Positions 35,760 through 48,179 of a DNA stretch of 64,000 nt are shown here, piece by piece (position 1 is the stretch's first letter; every line of letters begins with the position of its first letter). A program made the position numbers and the translations under genes. The notes beneath the pieces are model-generated. The model did not search any database. It saw nothing but the letters and a program-made list of their open reading frames with translations, and had not been told where the DNA came from. Source of the DNA: Nepenthes gracilis (lineage: Eukaryota > Streptophyta > Magnoliopsida > Caryophyllales > Nepenthaceae); assembly GCA_033239525.1 (NCBI GenBank), contig BSYO01000035.1, positions 1,336,965-1,400,964 of the forward strand, given 5' to 3'.

Positions 35760-37868
35760 TGTCACGACCCAAGAATACAATATACGTAAGTCAAAAATAA
35801 AATTAATAATAATATTTTCATCAATCATAAAAACCCAACCCATGCATGACAATGCATACAGGACCCGTTATAATAAAATCTGCACAATATCTCATTGGAT
35901 ATGAATTCGGACAAATATAATACACGCCCTGCTATCCACAATTACAAGGGAGGTATTTAACATAACAACTCATCAATATAATACTATAACTCTAATATTT
36001 CTCATACAATGATCAGAGCCGTTATCTGGCCAAAAATAATAACCATAACACATTCTCGGGATTAAAAATATACCAAACACAACATCTCCACTCACCAAAA
36101 GGGATATCCGAGCCCGATCACGTCCAAACTTCTGCAAATGTATCCATGCCACTGGTCTGAAGGATAAACATGAAAACGTGAGCCTAGAGCTCAACAAGTA
36201 TCATCGTATAAAACAGTACTCATAAATCAGAAGTAGGGATATCGTATAGTAATCACATAAAATAAAACACAATGTCTGTGAAATCCCTAAAAACCGAGAA
36301 GATATCTCGTACTAAATCATCATTTGTATCAAACTATCCATCCAGGATATAATCGTAATAAATAACAATCCAGTGAAATGTCATAGACGATATCATATCA
36401 TATGATCCGAGGTCACATTACATAGTCGCAACCATCACCACATCCGTGTAGGACACATACCATCGTCCGAATCTAAATCTCATAATGCAGAAATTGAGAG
36501 AATATCGTCGGAACTAAAATATAAATCAAAACACGTTTTGAGTTTATCACATATTTATACGTACGAGAAATTCCTATTGCCCAATTGTGGGCCAATCAGT
36601 GTGTCTCAAAATCATGCTCCACCCAAATACATGCAAAAATATAAAGCATGCACGAAATCGAAGAACTAAAGATAAATAATACTAACTTGAGGAAGGGTTA
36701 TCCTCGTCCGATAATCACGGCTATATCAGCTACGATTTAAGCTAGTAGCTCAAGGCTATCCATATACTCTGTCTCCCATAAATTAGGAACTTGCTCACTA
36801 TGTTTTACCACCCGTGGCTTTGAGTGCAACCTCAAGTTTTAGTTACATATTAGGACGTCCGAATATATTAGTTTTTCGTCAATTCCTTACAATAGTTCTC
36901 ATTTAAATATACAGTGGTGTAAGTCAGCTATAAAACTTCTCAACCTTCCTTCCGGCGGAAATGGCCATATTATATACGTCCCGGTCAGGACTAAGCCTCC
37001 CCTTTGGGAGAGGTACTAATAACGCGTGCCTCGAATCACATATAACAACCCATCGGGTCTTGGACCACCATGGTCCTGTAGTGACCCCACCCCCGGCAGC
37101 ATGCATGATCAATGCAAGGCCTGGTTCATGGTTTCACAATATACGGATACACAAATATACATTTATATGCTGTCCGGGTGTCCAAAAACTCTCCAAATTA
37201 TAAATACTAGTATAAAATCATCGCACAACGAGTAAAACATACATGCATGTACATAACTCATAAATTTGGGGTATACAAAAATACATGTATGTTAGTGAAA
37301 TCTCCCACAGTGGTCAAAATATATCATAAATTAAATTAGACCAAGAATAGGGTTAGAGGATACTTGTCTCAACTTTATACTCTACAGATTCAAAGAAAAG
37401 ATGTCCAGAAGCACTTGAATCTGGCATTCTCTCTCCTGCCACCGCGCGCCCTCCTCTCTCCTCTGTTCTCCGTGCGTGACTTCTCCCCGCCGCTGCTAGG
37501 CACGCCGACGCCACTACTCTGCTGTCGATTCACCACCACGCTGCTTTCCTTGCCATCGCCGGCCTCCCCGGCCTCACCCAGCCAGCGCCGACGCCATTGC
37601 ACTGCCGTCTTCACCCTCGCGCCGCTTGCGATACTGCGCCGCTTCTCCCTCCTCGCACCGTTCACGTCGCCGCCACACGCCGCGATCTCACTGGCAAGCC
37701 ACCGTCACTGCCGACCCCTTCTCTTCTTCTCCCTATCCCTCTCTCTCTTCCTCCTCCTCCTTCTTCTTCGCGCCGCGTGAACCCTAGCTCCTTCTCCCTC
37801 TCTCTCCTCTTCTCCATCTCTCCCGATTCCCCACTTTTTCTTTTTCTCATTCTTTTTTTTTCTTTTTA

Positions 37869-37901
<33 letters not shown>

Positions 37902-38101
37902 GTATTTAATATTTTTCTTTTTCTTTTATTACCAAATCTCAATCGGTATTCGGATAACAATACGGCACACTCCAGATGCCACTCCGAAATTTCAATCATT
38001 CCCAAAAATTTTATAATATTTTAATTTATTTTTACCCCGTCCAAAATACTCCAAATCACAATAAATATTAAAATATTTTAAATGAGATCCGAAATATTAT
38101 A
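35760..38101 (-). mobile_element. solo LTR F, complete copy (2.34 kb)
   Basis: On the plus strand it runs from TGTCACGACCC to ...AAATATTATA. It is flanked by gcaca (35,755-35,759) and ggaca (38,102-38,106; gcaca in copy 1), a 5-bp target duplication with one change. On the minus strand there is a TATA-like region near 37,870, then a GA/GC-rich leader and a long AT-rich U5. It is inserted in the U3 of LTR A. Frames in it, including the 80-codon one at 36,961-37,203 that is conserved in unit 3, look like LTR sequence, not genes. Confidence 0.75.
37869..37901. repeat. (TTA)n microsatellite, ~11 units
   Basis: Perfect tract in LTR F copy 2. Confidence 0.95.
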
Positions 38102-38106
38102 GGACA

Positions 38107-40210
38107 CCCCTTATGTTTTGGCGCTCGGGCGTCCCTTTAGGCACGCTTCAAGTACTGCTACTCTAGATTTAGAGCTCAGGCACCAGTCAAGCTTCCATCA
38201 GGCGCTGTGCAGTCTATTTTTCACTCACGGGCGCACGATAGGTGCTGATCAGCATCCCTCAATTTGATATGATTCAATCTAATTTTGATTTTTGGCCGAA
38301 TTTCTTTATCCTTTGTCTTACTTATAAATATATTAATTTCATTAATAAAGATTATAATAATATTCAAACTCAGGCTTACAATAAATTTGATATTTGTGTT
38401 AAAATTTTAGTCATTAAATTATATAATTTAGAGGTTAGTTTATATGCTTTTTGTGACACGATTATTTGCTATTAAATAGATATTTTAGTGATACATTTAA
38501 ATAGTATTAATGGCAAAATTTATGGTCACCAAAAATATATTTTAGTGATAAAAATATTTTTTATCATTATAGAATATAATTTAATGACATTATTTTAATC
38601 ATTAAAGAAACTTTTTTTTAGTGACAAAATGAAAATGTATAACTAAAATTTTAGTGATGAACTTTTAGTTACAAATTTATATTTTGTCAATAAATCTTTT
38701 AATGAGAAATTTATAAATGACACTAATAAAATATTTTATTATTAAAGGTAAATTATTGAACAGATCAGAATATATATATATATATATATATTGAGATTAT
38801 AAGTTAATTAAGCAGAAAATTAATCAAAATTTTTTTTTCAATTTGAACATTGTAGGATTAGTCATAATAGTTGGATAAGATGGGCAATTACTTTTTATAG
38901 TTTGAAAAAAGAGCTAATTGTCTTTTTAGTAGCCGAATAGTAAAAGTTAGAGTAACAAAAAATATTTTTTTTTATTAATTATCTCTTTACACGATTTTAC
39001 TATAAGGATAAGTGAAATAGAAGATATTATGGTAAATTTGATGAATAGAGGACTTTGTGGCCTTATTATAAGGTGACTGCATAAAATATTTAGATATTCT
39101 TACTACTTTTTGGTATTCATAATTTCTTTTGTATTTCTTTCAATTCGTGTGAGTATATTTTTGGTACCTTATTATTAAGTAAAAGAAATTGTACAAAAAT
39201 ATTAAGGTATCTGATCGAATGAAAAGCTATAATTTTTTTTTAATATTAATTTCATGTCTCACGACGAAGAACGATTTGTTTTAAAGGTAGGATAGTTATT
39301 TGCTTATGGAGAAAGAGAGAGAGTCGGTACTGCCAAGACTTTGGAAAGAACAGTAGTACTGCCAAAAACTTGCAAAAGAGTCTGCTACTACTATACTAAT
39401 CCTCATATAGACTATTTATTTTTAATAATACTTTTTCTATAGTTTAATTGTTTGATTTTTTATGGTATTTTTTAGAAAATATTTTAGTGGGTGAGAATTT
39501 TTTAATATTATTTATTAAATGGGATTATTTTTATTATTTATAAGAAGAAATGGGCTCTACATGCCGTCGTTGAAAACTCAGAGAGGAATTTCTACCTCTT
39601 GTATAATTTTTTTTTTTTTTGAATTATACTGTTGATTTTTCAAATATATTAAATAATTTTTAATATTATTTTTATTAAATTTTTTATATGTTACATTTAA
39701 TATTTAATATATTAATGTTACTAACTAATTAAAAACATAAATTTTTTTAAAAAAAATTATGATTATTAAATTTTGACTCAATAATTAAAAGTAGAAGTGG
39801 GGTCTCCCAGCTTTGAAAACTCATGTGTGTGGGCTGAGTATTTGTGAAATATTGTGCCCACCTTAACGTATACTATAAGCTGTAATTGAAAATTCAAGTC
39901 TTAACAACTATTTGTAGTCTTTCAAATCAAATTAGATATTTTAAGAAGTAAGATATTCTCCATACATTAAGAAATTTTATATTTATAAATGTCTAAATTT
40001 TATACTAAGAATCATCTGTATGCGGGTGATAAGTTTTGTTAAACTTTAAATCCATCCCCGATTTGTGATGCAAATTTTTTAAAAATTTTAAGATAAATCT
40101 TAGGTCTCGATTTGATACGATAGTCGTCGGAACTCCATGCATATAGGTCATTATTAAAGACTTGAAATATTTAAATCATTAAAAAAAATTGATAGTAATT
40201 AAAGAAATGA
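38107..40210. repeat. repeat block R with H copy e, unit 2
   Basis: Counterpart of 13,918-15,611, complete on the right. H copy e is about 39,432-39,900 and its tail runs to the MITE-like insertion. The 'tttagtga' motifs in both orientations lie near 38,480-38,720. No gene seen. Confidence 0.65.
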
Positions 40211-40452
40211 GGGGGGCTGCAACGCACTTCCCGCGTTGCAGCCCATACGACTTCCATGCAGCCGTTGGATAGAGAAATCCGACGGCTGCTTATATATATA
40301 TTAAAATAATAATTTAATATTATTTTTTTTGTTTTGATATTTTTTTTTATAATTGATTTTAAAAATAAAACGATTTATTATTTTTTTTAAAATTTTTCTT
40401 ACTTTTTTTTTAAAAAACAATTCCGACGGCCAAATTCACGTCATATGGGCTG
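40211..40452. mobile_element. MITE-like insertion (~242 bp)
   Basis: It interrupts the tail of H at a site intact in the other copies (for example 26,200). The flanks are near-duplicates: attaaagaaatg (40,198-40,209) and attaaagcaata (40,453-40,464), so a target duplication of about 9-12 bases. The left end has a perfect 11-bp hairpin (gggctgcaacg 40,214-40,224 with cgttgcagccc 40,234-40,244). CAGCCCATACGAC just inside it matches the right end GTCATATGGGCTG inverted. The long target duplication favours a Mutator-type element. No coding capacity. Confidence 0.65.
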
Positions 40453-40534
40453 ATTAAAGCAATAGGTATTAATATTAGTGGCAAAGGTTGATATTTTAAT
40501 TCTTAATATATATACATACATACATATATATATA

Positions 40535-41640
40535 TTCGAACAAATTCGGATTCTTTTGGATGATTTGAACCGGCTCCGTTCACTGAGTGCGAATCCTGCG
40601 CACCACTAAAACGAACAAGAGGTAAGCGTTAACGGCGGAAAGTTCCACCGAAACACTCACGCCAAGTCGCAAGGCGAGATCAAAGAAAGGATGAAACCTG
40701 AAAGAGTAAGAGAGCGTGGAGAAGGAGTGTGAGATCCAGATGTAAGAGAGACGCAAGGCCTTTCTTGTATGTGGATGATGGGAAGGCAAAAAACGGCCGT
40801 CAGGGCTCGTTTGTTGCCTTGGAGCTTATGGGCGTTTGTGAGGTTCTGAGAGCTTAGATTACCAAGGGCCCGAGAGCTTGTTTAGAACACTTAGAGTTTT
40901 CTGTCTCAATGCCAGTGTTTCTGAAAGCGTCCCTAGAATGGTAATCCTAGGGTCTCTTTTATGGTTGAGAGGATGATCCTCCTTCTTTGGAAGGCGTGAT
41001 CCCCTCTGTCCACCTTGGCTGGCTTACCCTCTGGAGCAGATGCCAGTTGCCAAGGTGGGAGTGATTGTTTCCTTGTGTGGCGGCCAACAGCTTTCCAAGT
41101 CTGTTTCCTTCCTTCTCCATGTATTACCGTTGGAGTGTCTTGGCGGGCAAGGAATTGGAAAGATTGGCGCTTTCCTTATTTGAAGGATGCCAATCTTGTC
41201 AATATCCTTTCTGGTGCAAGTTGAGGTCGTGGAAGACGCGTGAAAAGCTGTGGTTGGCCGTTGGGTGAGTTGTGGGCCCAAACGGAGTAGACCCATTATT
41301 GTATAAGGGCGTCCTTTGGGCCCATTAACGAAGGAGAGGCCGGTCGCCGTCACGAGTTGGCCGCCGAGTGTCATTCGCCTTTGTGGAGAACGAAGAGTGC
41401 CGCCGGCCCGATTTGAGAGATGGGCTATCGGGGTAGTAATGGAATAGACTGTGCGGCCAACCAAGGCGTCAAGACATCGCGGCCAGTCGACATCGTGTTG
41501 GCCGTCTGCCAGTTGTCACCAAGGCAACGCAGACGTTGACCGTCTTGGGCTTTCCAGCTCGTGGGCTCGCTTTCTCACGGGGCCGTCAAAAGCGTGATGG
41601 CCTTCTTGGGCTGGCCGTTGGCTTTCTTTAACACCATTAT
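40535..41640. mobile_element. GC-rich segment, probable LTR or retrotransposon fragment
   Basis: About 1.1 kb, much richer in G+C than its surroundings, lying between two TA tracts and present only in unit 2. It has no recognisable protein domain in long frames on either strand (for example 41,015-41,224 plus and 41,024-41,464 minus). Inverted gggccc-containing words lie near 41,275 and 41,320. Composition and CT/GA-rich leader-like parts suggest an LTR, but a fragment of host DNA cannot be excluded. Confidence 0.4.
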
Positions 41641-41654
41641 CTATCTTCCATCAT

Positions 41655-42523
41655 ATATATATATATATATATATATCTGTGTGTGGGTATGTTTTTTATG
41701 GCTCTTGTGCTATATATATGGGTATATTAGTATGGCTCGTTTTGATTTTTAATGGTTTTTTTTGTAGAAAATATTTTAGTGGGGGAGTAATTTTTAATAT
41801 TATTTATTAAAGGGGATTATTTTTATTATTTATAAGAAATAATGGGCTCTACATGCCGTCGTTGAAAACTCAGGATGAAATTTCTACCTCGTGTACATTT
41901 TTTTTTTTTTGGATTTATACTGTTGATTTTTCAAATATATTAAATAATATTATTTAAATATTTATTTTTATTAAATTTTTATATGTTAGATTTAGTATTT
42001 AATATATTAATATTAACAACTAATTAAAAAAATATTTTTTATTATTTTTTTCAAAAATATGATTATTCAATTTTACTCAATAATTATAAAGTAAAAGCGG
42101 GTCCCCTAGCTATGAAAACTCATGTGAGTGGGCTGAGTTTTCTGTGAAAAATTGTGCCCACCTTAACGTATACTATAAGCTGTAATTGAAAATTCAAAGT
42201 CTGAACAATTATTTGTAGTTTTTAAACCAAATTAGATATTTTAAGAAGTTAGATATTCTCCATACATTAAGGAGTTTTATATTTATAGATGCCTAAATTT
42301 TAAACTAATAATTATCTGTCTACGGGTGATAAACTATGCTGAACTTTAAATCCATTCCTGATTCACAATGTAAACTTTTTTAAAATTTAAGGTCTCGGTC
42401 TGATATAATAATTGCCGGAACTCCACACACATACATCATTATTAAAGATTTTAAAAGATTTAAATCTCTAAAAAATTGACAGTAATTAAGGCCATATGTA
42501 TTACTATTAGTGGAAAAAGGTTG
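41655..42523 (+). repeat. H repeat f plus tail, upstream of RLP2
   Basis: Counterpart of 15,613-16,480, nearly identical. H is about 41,752-42,200. Confidence 0.8.
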
Positions 42524-42535
42524 ATATTTTAATTC

Positions 42536-42577
<42 letters not shown>

Positions 42578-42589
42578 GAATTAAAATAT
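42524..42589. repeat. 66-bp palindrome upstream of RLP2
   Basis: Same arms as the palindrome before RLP1, with a TA centre four bases longer. Confidence 0.85.
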
Positions 42590-42837
42590 ATTTTATGGGT
42601 CTTATGCTGGGTCAAATGTGGAATTTATCAGCTTCAATTATCTCTAGAAATATTATTACGAGGTGGCTTTGTTTTATCCACTCATTCCGACTGTCCTGAC
42701 CATTTACTTGCACAAACGTTCCACCGATCGTATGGATTTAAGCAGCAGCGCTGGCTCACGATTCTGCGAGATTTGCTGAGTGCTGCTCATCCAATATTTT
42801 CTTTTTAATTTATTTTTTTTCCCAAATAGCTGGAATC

Positions 42838-45800
42838 ATGGGTTATTTACTCCGGCTTTCTCTGTGTCTACTTTGCCTTTCCTTGCATTCTCCACTGACA
42901 ACTTCGTCGCCTTATCCTAACTCTTCTGCACAATTATGCCATGAAGACGAGATTCGCCATGCTCGAGTTCAAGAACAGCCTCGCCATTGATGTTTCGAGT
43001 TCAATCTCTCAGTTTTGTGCTTGGCGTGGTCAAGTTCCTTACGCGAAGACGGCGTCGTGAAGGCAGCAGGCAGCGACTGCTGTCAATGGGACGGGGTGAC
43101 GTGTAATCCCTTAACGAGGCACGTTGTCGGGCTCGATCTCAGTTGCGGCGAACTCCAGGGGACTATCCCAATGAACAGCACGCTCTTCACTCTCCGCCAT
43201 CTTCGAAGCCTGAATATCGCCTTCAACGATTTCTCCCCTTCGCGCATCTCCCCAGTTCGGCCGATTTCAGCGCTTGAAACGCCTTAACCTTTCCAACTGT
43301 TTCTTCACCGGTAAAGTTCCATTGACAATTGCGCAACTCCTCAGCTAGCTTCCTTGATCTCTCCCAGTTTGATTTCGTGGGGATTGCGGAGCTCGAGATG
43401 CCTGATTTCAATGTTATTGTACGAAACCTAACCGGGTTGAGAGAACTTTATCTCGACTCTGTAATTGTCAATTCAGAAGCCACCAAGCTCTCGTCACTCA
43501 CGAATCTCTCTTCCTTGATGGCATTGTCACTATCAGCCTGCGAATTTTTTGGACCCCTCCCCGTTTGGATTTGGAATATTACTCAAGAAATTGACCTCTC
43601 ATATAACCAGTTTACCGGTAAACTACCCTCAATGGTAGACATAAGTAAGCTTTCACAGCTAACCTCCTTCGATCTATCAATGAACTTATTGGACGGGGAA
43701 GTACCATCATGGTTATTCAGTCTACCATCACTAAAGGTGTTATCCTTGAGCTTCAATCTTTTTTCCGGCCAACTTACTATTAGTGAGGATGTTGCGAGCA
43801 GCTCGTCACTAATGAATCGCTCTTCTCTGATGTCATTGTCTCTAAGGAGTTGCAATATTTCCGGACCACTTCCCACTTGGATTTGGAATATTACCCAATA
43901 TATTGACCTCTTTAACAACCATTTTACCGGTGAACTACCTTCAATGGTAGACAAAAGTAAGTTTTCACAACTAACCTCCCTCGATCTATCAGAAAACTTA
44001 TTGGACGGGAAGTACCATCTTGGTTATTTAGCCTACCATCACTACAGATGTTAAACTTGGCCAACAACCAATTTTCTGGCCAACTTACTGTCATTGAGGA
44101 TGGGGCGAGCAATAATACGGCTCTGTTGGATTTTATTAATCTTGGCGGTAATATGATACAAGGATCAATCCCAAATTCATTTTTTGAGCTCGTTAGCCTT
44201 GCATATCTTGACCTTTCGTCAAACAATTTGAGTGGCGTCGTCAAACTTGATATGTTCTGCAAGCTAAAAAACCTCAAAGATCTCATTCTATCCTACAATG
44301 GCCTATCATTGCTGACGAAGAGCAGTAGCACTATCAGCTCTAATGTTGCCGCCTGCCCAAGATTATATATCCTGGCATGCTCCTCTTGCAGCATTACTGA
44401 ATTCCCTGATTTCTTAAGAACTCAAGAAGATCTGAGAGTTCTAGACCTCTCTAACAACAAAATTTACGGTGACATCCCAAAATGGGCAAAAGACATCGGT
44501 AAGGATTCGTTATCTTACTTGAATCTCTCCAGCAACTTTCTAACCGGCAGCTTGGACCTTCAATGGATGAACTTGTTGTATATTGACATTCATTGCAACA
44601 AGTTTGAGGGACCAGCTCCTGTCCCGCCGCCCTCTGCTCAGGTGCTCTTAGCTTCGAATAACAGCTTTGTTGGAGAAATACCTTCTGCCATTTGTACGTT
44701 GGCCTCGCTTAAAATCCTTGATTTGTCTTATAACTCCTTGAGTGGCGAAATACCGCGGTGTTTTAAAAATTTGAGCGACCGACTCTCTGTGTTGGATCTA
44801 AGATCAAACAAACTTCATGGAACTCTTCCTTCAAGATTTGGAAAATGCGGTAGTTTGAATACCCTGGTCTTGAATGGGAATCAATTGGGAGGGCAGCTGC
44901 CGCCGTCTTTGCTGAGCTGTCAAGGGCTAGAAGTTCTTGACGTGGGAAACAATAATTTTAATGGTACCTTCCCTTATTGGTTAGGATCCCTTCCAGAGCT
45001 GCAAGTCTTAATCTTGCACTCTAACAGCTTCCATGGCAATGTAGGAACCTCCAGGGGAAAGCACCTATTTTCCAAGCTACGGATTTTTGACATCTCCAAT
45101 AATAGCTTCAACGGTACATTGCCAAGTAGTTTTCTCCAGTGTTTCAAAGCTATGATGAATTCTACTGAAAATAAAAAGGAAAATTGCAATATTTAGCGAA
45201 TCTTTCTACAAATATTCCAATACGCTGAATGTGAAAGGAGTCAATTCAATTCATTGTAGTCCCGACTCTAATAAACTCCGACGTTTCAAATAATAAACTC
45301 AAAGGAGAAATCCCAGGAGGTGATCGGGGGATCCGGTTTCACTGCGGTGGCTCAACCTTGCACACAACAACTTCATTGGTCACATCCCACCATCCCTCGC
45401 AAGCATAAGAGAGCTCGAGTCTTTAGACTTATCTTCCAATAAGTTGGTGGGCCAGATTCCCGAGGAACTAACTAGTTTGACATTTCTCGAATTCTTCAAT
45501 GTGTCTCAAAATCGACTTGTGGGACCTATACCACATGGCCAACAGTTTGACACATTTGAAAAGAACTCTTATTTGGGAAACCTTGGTTTGTGTGGGAATC
45601 CGCTATCGAAGAAGTGTGGGGATGATGAAGCACCATTACAACCTCCACCAAGGATGGTTCAGATGGCAATGATTCAAATCAAAGGCACATTTGGTTGGGC
45701 AATTGTTGGGATCGGATATGGATGCGGATGACTATCGGGTTGGTTGTAGGGTACTACATTGTCATCGTAAGGAACCTGTTTGGCTATTGAGATTGGCTCG

Positions 45801-45838
45801 GGCCGATTGAAAAATGCTAGCAATCGACTTTTTTTTAA
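42838..45838 (+). pseudogene. LRR receptor-like protein (RLP, Cf-9/Ve1 type), copy 2, frame-interrupted
   Basis: Nearly identical to copy 1 from before the ATG to past the stop, with the same parts: signal peptide, LRR N-cap, LRRs with the 312-base internal duplication, C-cap, transmembrane segment and short tail. The frame is open in two long stretches, 43,329-44,054 and 44,048-45,196; the second covers the region broken in copy 1 and contains intact LRRs. Breaks are mostly losses or gains of one or two bases relative to copy 1: near 42,945 (two missing), 43,059, 43,252 (two missing), 43,338, 43,352, 44,008, 45,175, 45,200-45,330 and 45,660-45,840. Several sit in homopolymers. Either decay after duplication or sequencing indels would explain this. 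Neighbours are as for copy 1: H repeats on both sides, same orientation. Expression cannot be judged. Confidence 0.9.
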
Positions 45839-46159
45839 GAAGGAAATCAAAAATTACCCACGTATAAATTGTATAAATATGAAGGAAGCAAGTGTTATTT
45901 ATAATAATTTTATTGGATTATAACTATTTATAGATCACTAGAATTATTACATTGTCTTGTAATTTTATAATGTAGAATTACGTTCGTGACATATATTAAT
46001 TGTTGCGTAAAGGTTATTCGCTATAAAAATTAAAATTAATTTCTCTTCCTTTACCTTTATCTGTTTTTTATTATAAAAGCTACAAAATTTTGAATGCGAA
46101 ATTCATCGGTATGTAATTTTTTGGGATAAATATTGCAATGGTTTACAATAAATTTATAG
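45839..46159 (+). other. RLP2 3' flank
   Basis: Counterpart of 19,792-20,107; AT-rich, no distinct terminator signal. Confidence 0.4.
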
Positions 46160-46690
46160 TTTAATTGTTTGATTTTTTATGGTATTTTTTAGAAAATATT
46201 TTAGTGGGGGAGTAATTTTTAATATTATTTATTAAAGGGGATTATTTTTATTATTTATAAGAAGAAATGGGGTCTACATGCCGTCGTTGAAAACTCAGGG
46301 AGGAATTTCTACCTCTTGTACAATTTTTTTTTATTTTTGAATTATAATGTTGATTTTTCAAATGAATGCTATAAATTTAAATATCAAATAATATTATTTA
46401 AATAATTATTTAGATTAAATTTTTTTATATGTTAGATTTAATATTTAATAAATATTAATATTAGAAAATAATTACAAAAATATAAAAAATTTTAATAATT
46501 TTTTTAAAATTATGATTATTAAATATTGACTCAATAATTAAAAAGTAGATGCGGGGTCCCCTAGCTATGAAAACTCAAGTGAGTGGACTGAATTTTCTGT
46601 GAAAATTGTGCCCACCTTAACGTATACTATAAGCTGTAATTAAAAATTCAAGTCTGAACAATTATTTTTAGTCTTTTAAACTAAATTAAA
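46160..46690 (+). repeat. H repeat g, downstream of RLP2
   Basis: Counterpart of 20,108-20,640. Confidence 0.8.
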
Positions 46691-48170
46691 AATATATATA
46701 TGACTAATAAAATTAAAGCTTTATATAATAATCAAAAGGCATCAAATGTTTTGTGTGCAAAAAATAAAAATTATACATGATAACAACTGATCTATATAAA
46801 GCGAAAATTAAGAGTAATCACCTGTGAATGCATCGCATTCATGTAATTAATTAATTTTCAAAATTTACGTAATTTTTTATGTAATTCTTCACTTTTTTTT
46901 TTTTACTTCAAATTTACAAAGATGATTAGTAAAATTAAAACATTATACAATAATTAAAAGGCATCAAATTCTCTGTAATTGGTAAAATTCATACGTGTTT
47001 TAATTTTTTTTAAAAAAATATATTTAAAAATTATAATATTTTCAGTAATTATCACTATTATATATATATTTAATTTAATTCTCGGGGAGATATTGTCATA
47101 ATTTCTACGAACTCAGTTGCATGCTTTGTAAAAGTATTCGAAGGGTCAGGAATAAATTTTGATTAATATCATTTGTGTGTTCTTTTTTGTCTTTTATACA
47201 TATAGAATTTAGTAAATTTTAAATATAAAAATGACTCTTAATATAAAATTTAAATTATAAATAACTTATAAATTAAATCAAAGAATGCAAAAGTTTGTTC
47301 ATTTTGAGAGCATGACTACACCAGGGGCATCAGGGAGCGTCTGCTTTCAATCTCTTTGAGGAGTTAGCTACTTACACCCACCATTTTAGGGCAAGTTTTA
47401 ATACTTCATCGATGCCTTAAATTCTATATTTGACACTAATTTTGTGTTTATTTTATTTATTAATAAATTAAACATTAATTTATGCGAATAAAAACAATCA
47501 TAATTGTTAAATTTTGAATAATTTTCTTATAAGTCTCACACTCATTTATATATGTCCTGTCATATATATCCGATACTGCATGAATTTTAATTGAAAAAAA
47601 TATTAGTGACATATGATAGGTGCCTAATCCAAACATGTATGTCATTTGTCCAAAATAGAGATATCTGACGAGCTTTGATATGCGGACATGCTCATTTTTA
47701 TTCGTAATAGAGGTGTCCGATTAGTACTGAGAGGCACTTGTACACCATTTATACAAGAGCTCGCTTTTGATATGTTGAAAAATTTCTCCCATAAAGAAGT
47801 TTCGGGCCAACATGGTTGGCCAGCGTCAAGTTGACTTTGGGTTTGGCGCTTCTCGAACAATAATGCGCCGATCAACAGGATGTTAACCGTCTCGAATGGG
47901 GCGACGGCCAACAAGCGCTGACCGCTTATTAAGCGCAAATACTAACACTCACATGTCTCAAAAGGGTGAGGTTGAGCATGTCATTTAAATAACTCAAAAC
48001 TCAAATACCAGATTGTTTGTTAATGAGCGCAGAGACGCGCCACCTACTATCGAAACCGATGCATGCTTGTGGGAACCGCACCAACCATGAAGGACGCGTA
48101 GTGGTCCAGCTACTTTGAGGATTGAGGAATCAATGAACTATAGGAATGGGCCTTAGAAAGTTGACATAAG
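46691..48170. other. intergenic DNA, no gene recognised, unit 2
   Basis: Counterpart of 20,641-22,150. The part 47,640-48,100 carries dense substitutions and indels against copy 1, mostly at CTG/CAG words, while its flanks are almost unchanged. The minus-strand frame at 47,642-47,938 exists only because of these changes and is not a gene. Confidence 0.5.
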
Positions 48171-48179
48171 CTGAGAACT

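Noticed and set aside
36961..37203. 80-codon frame conserved in units 2 and 3 (63,424-63,666)
   Set aside because: Part of LTR F. The units are near-identical overall, so conservation says nothing, and unit 1 lacks the start codon.
41024..41464. 146-codon minus-strand frame in the GC-rich segment
   Set aside because: No recognisable domain; long frames are expected by chance in a GC-rich island, and no copy exists to test conservation.
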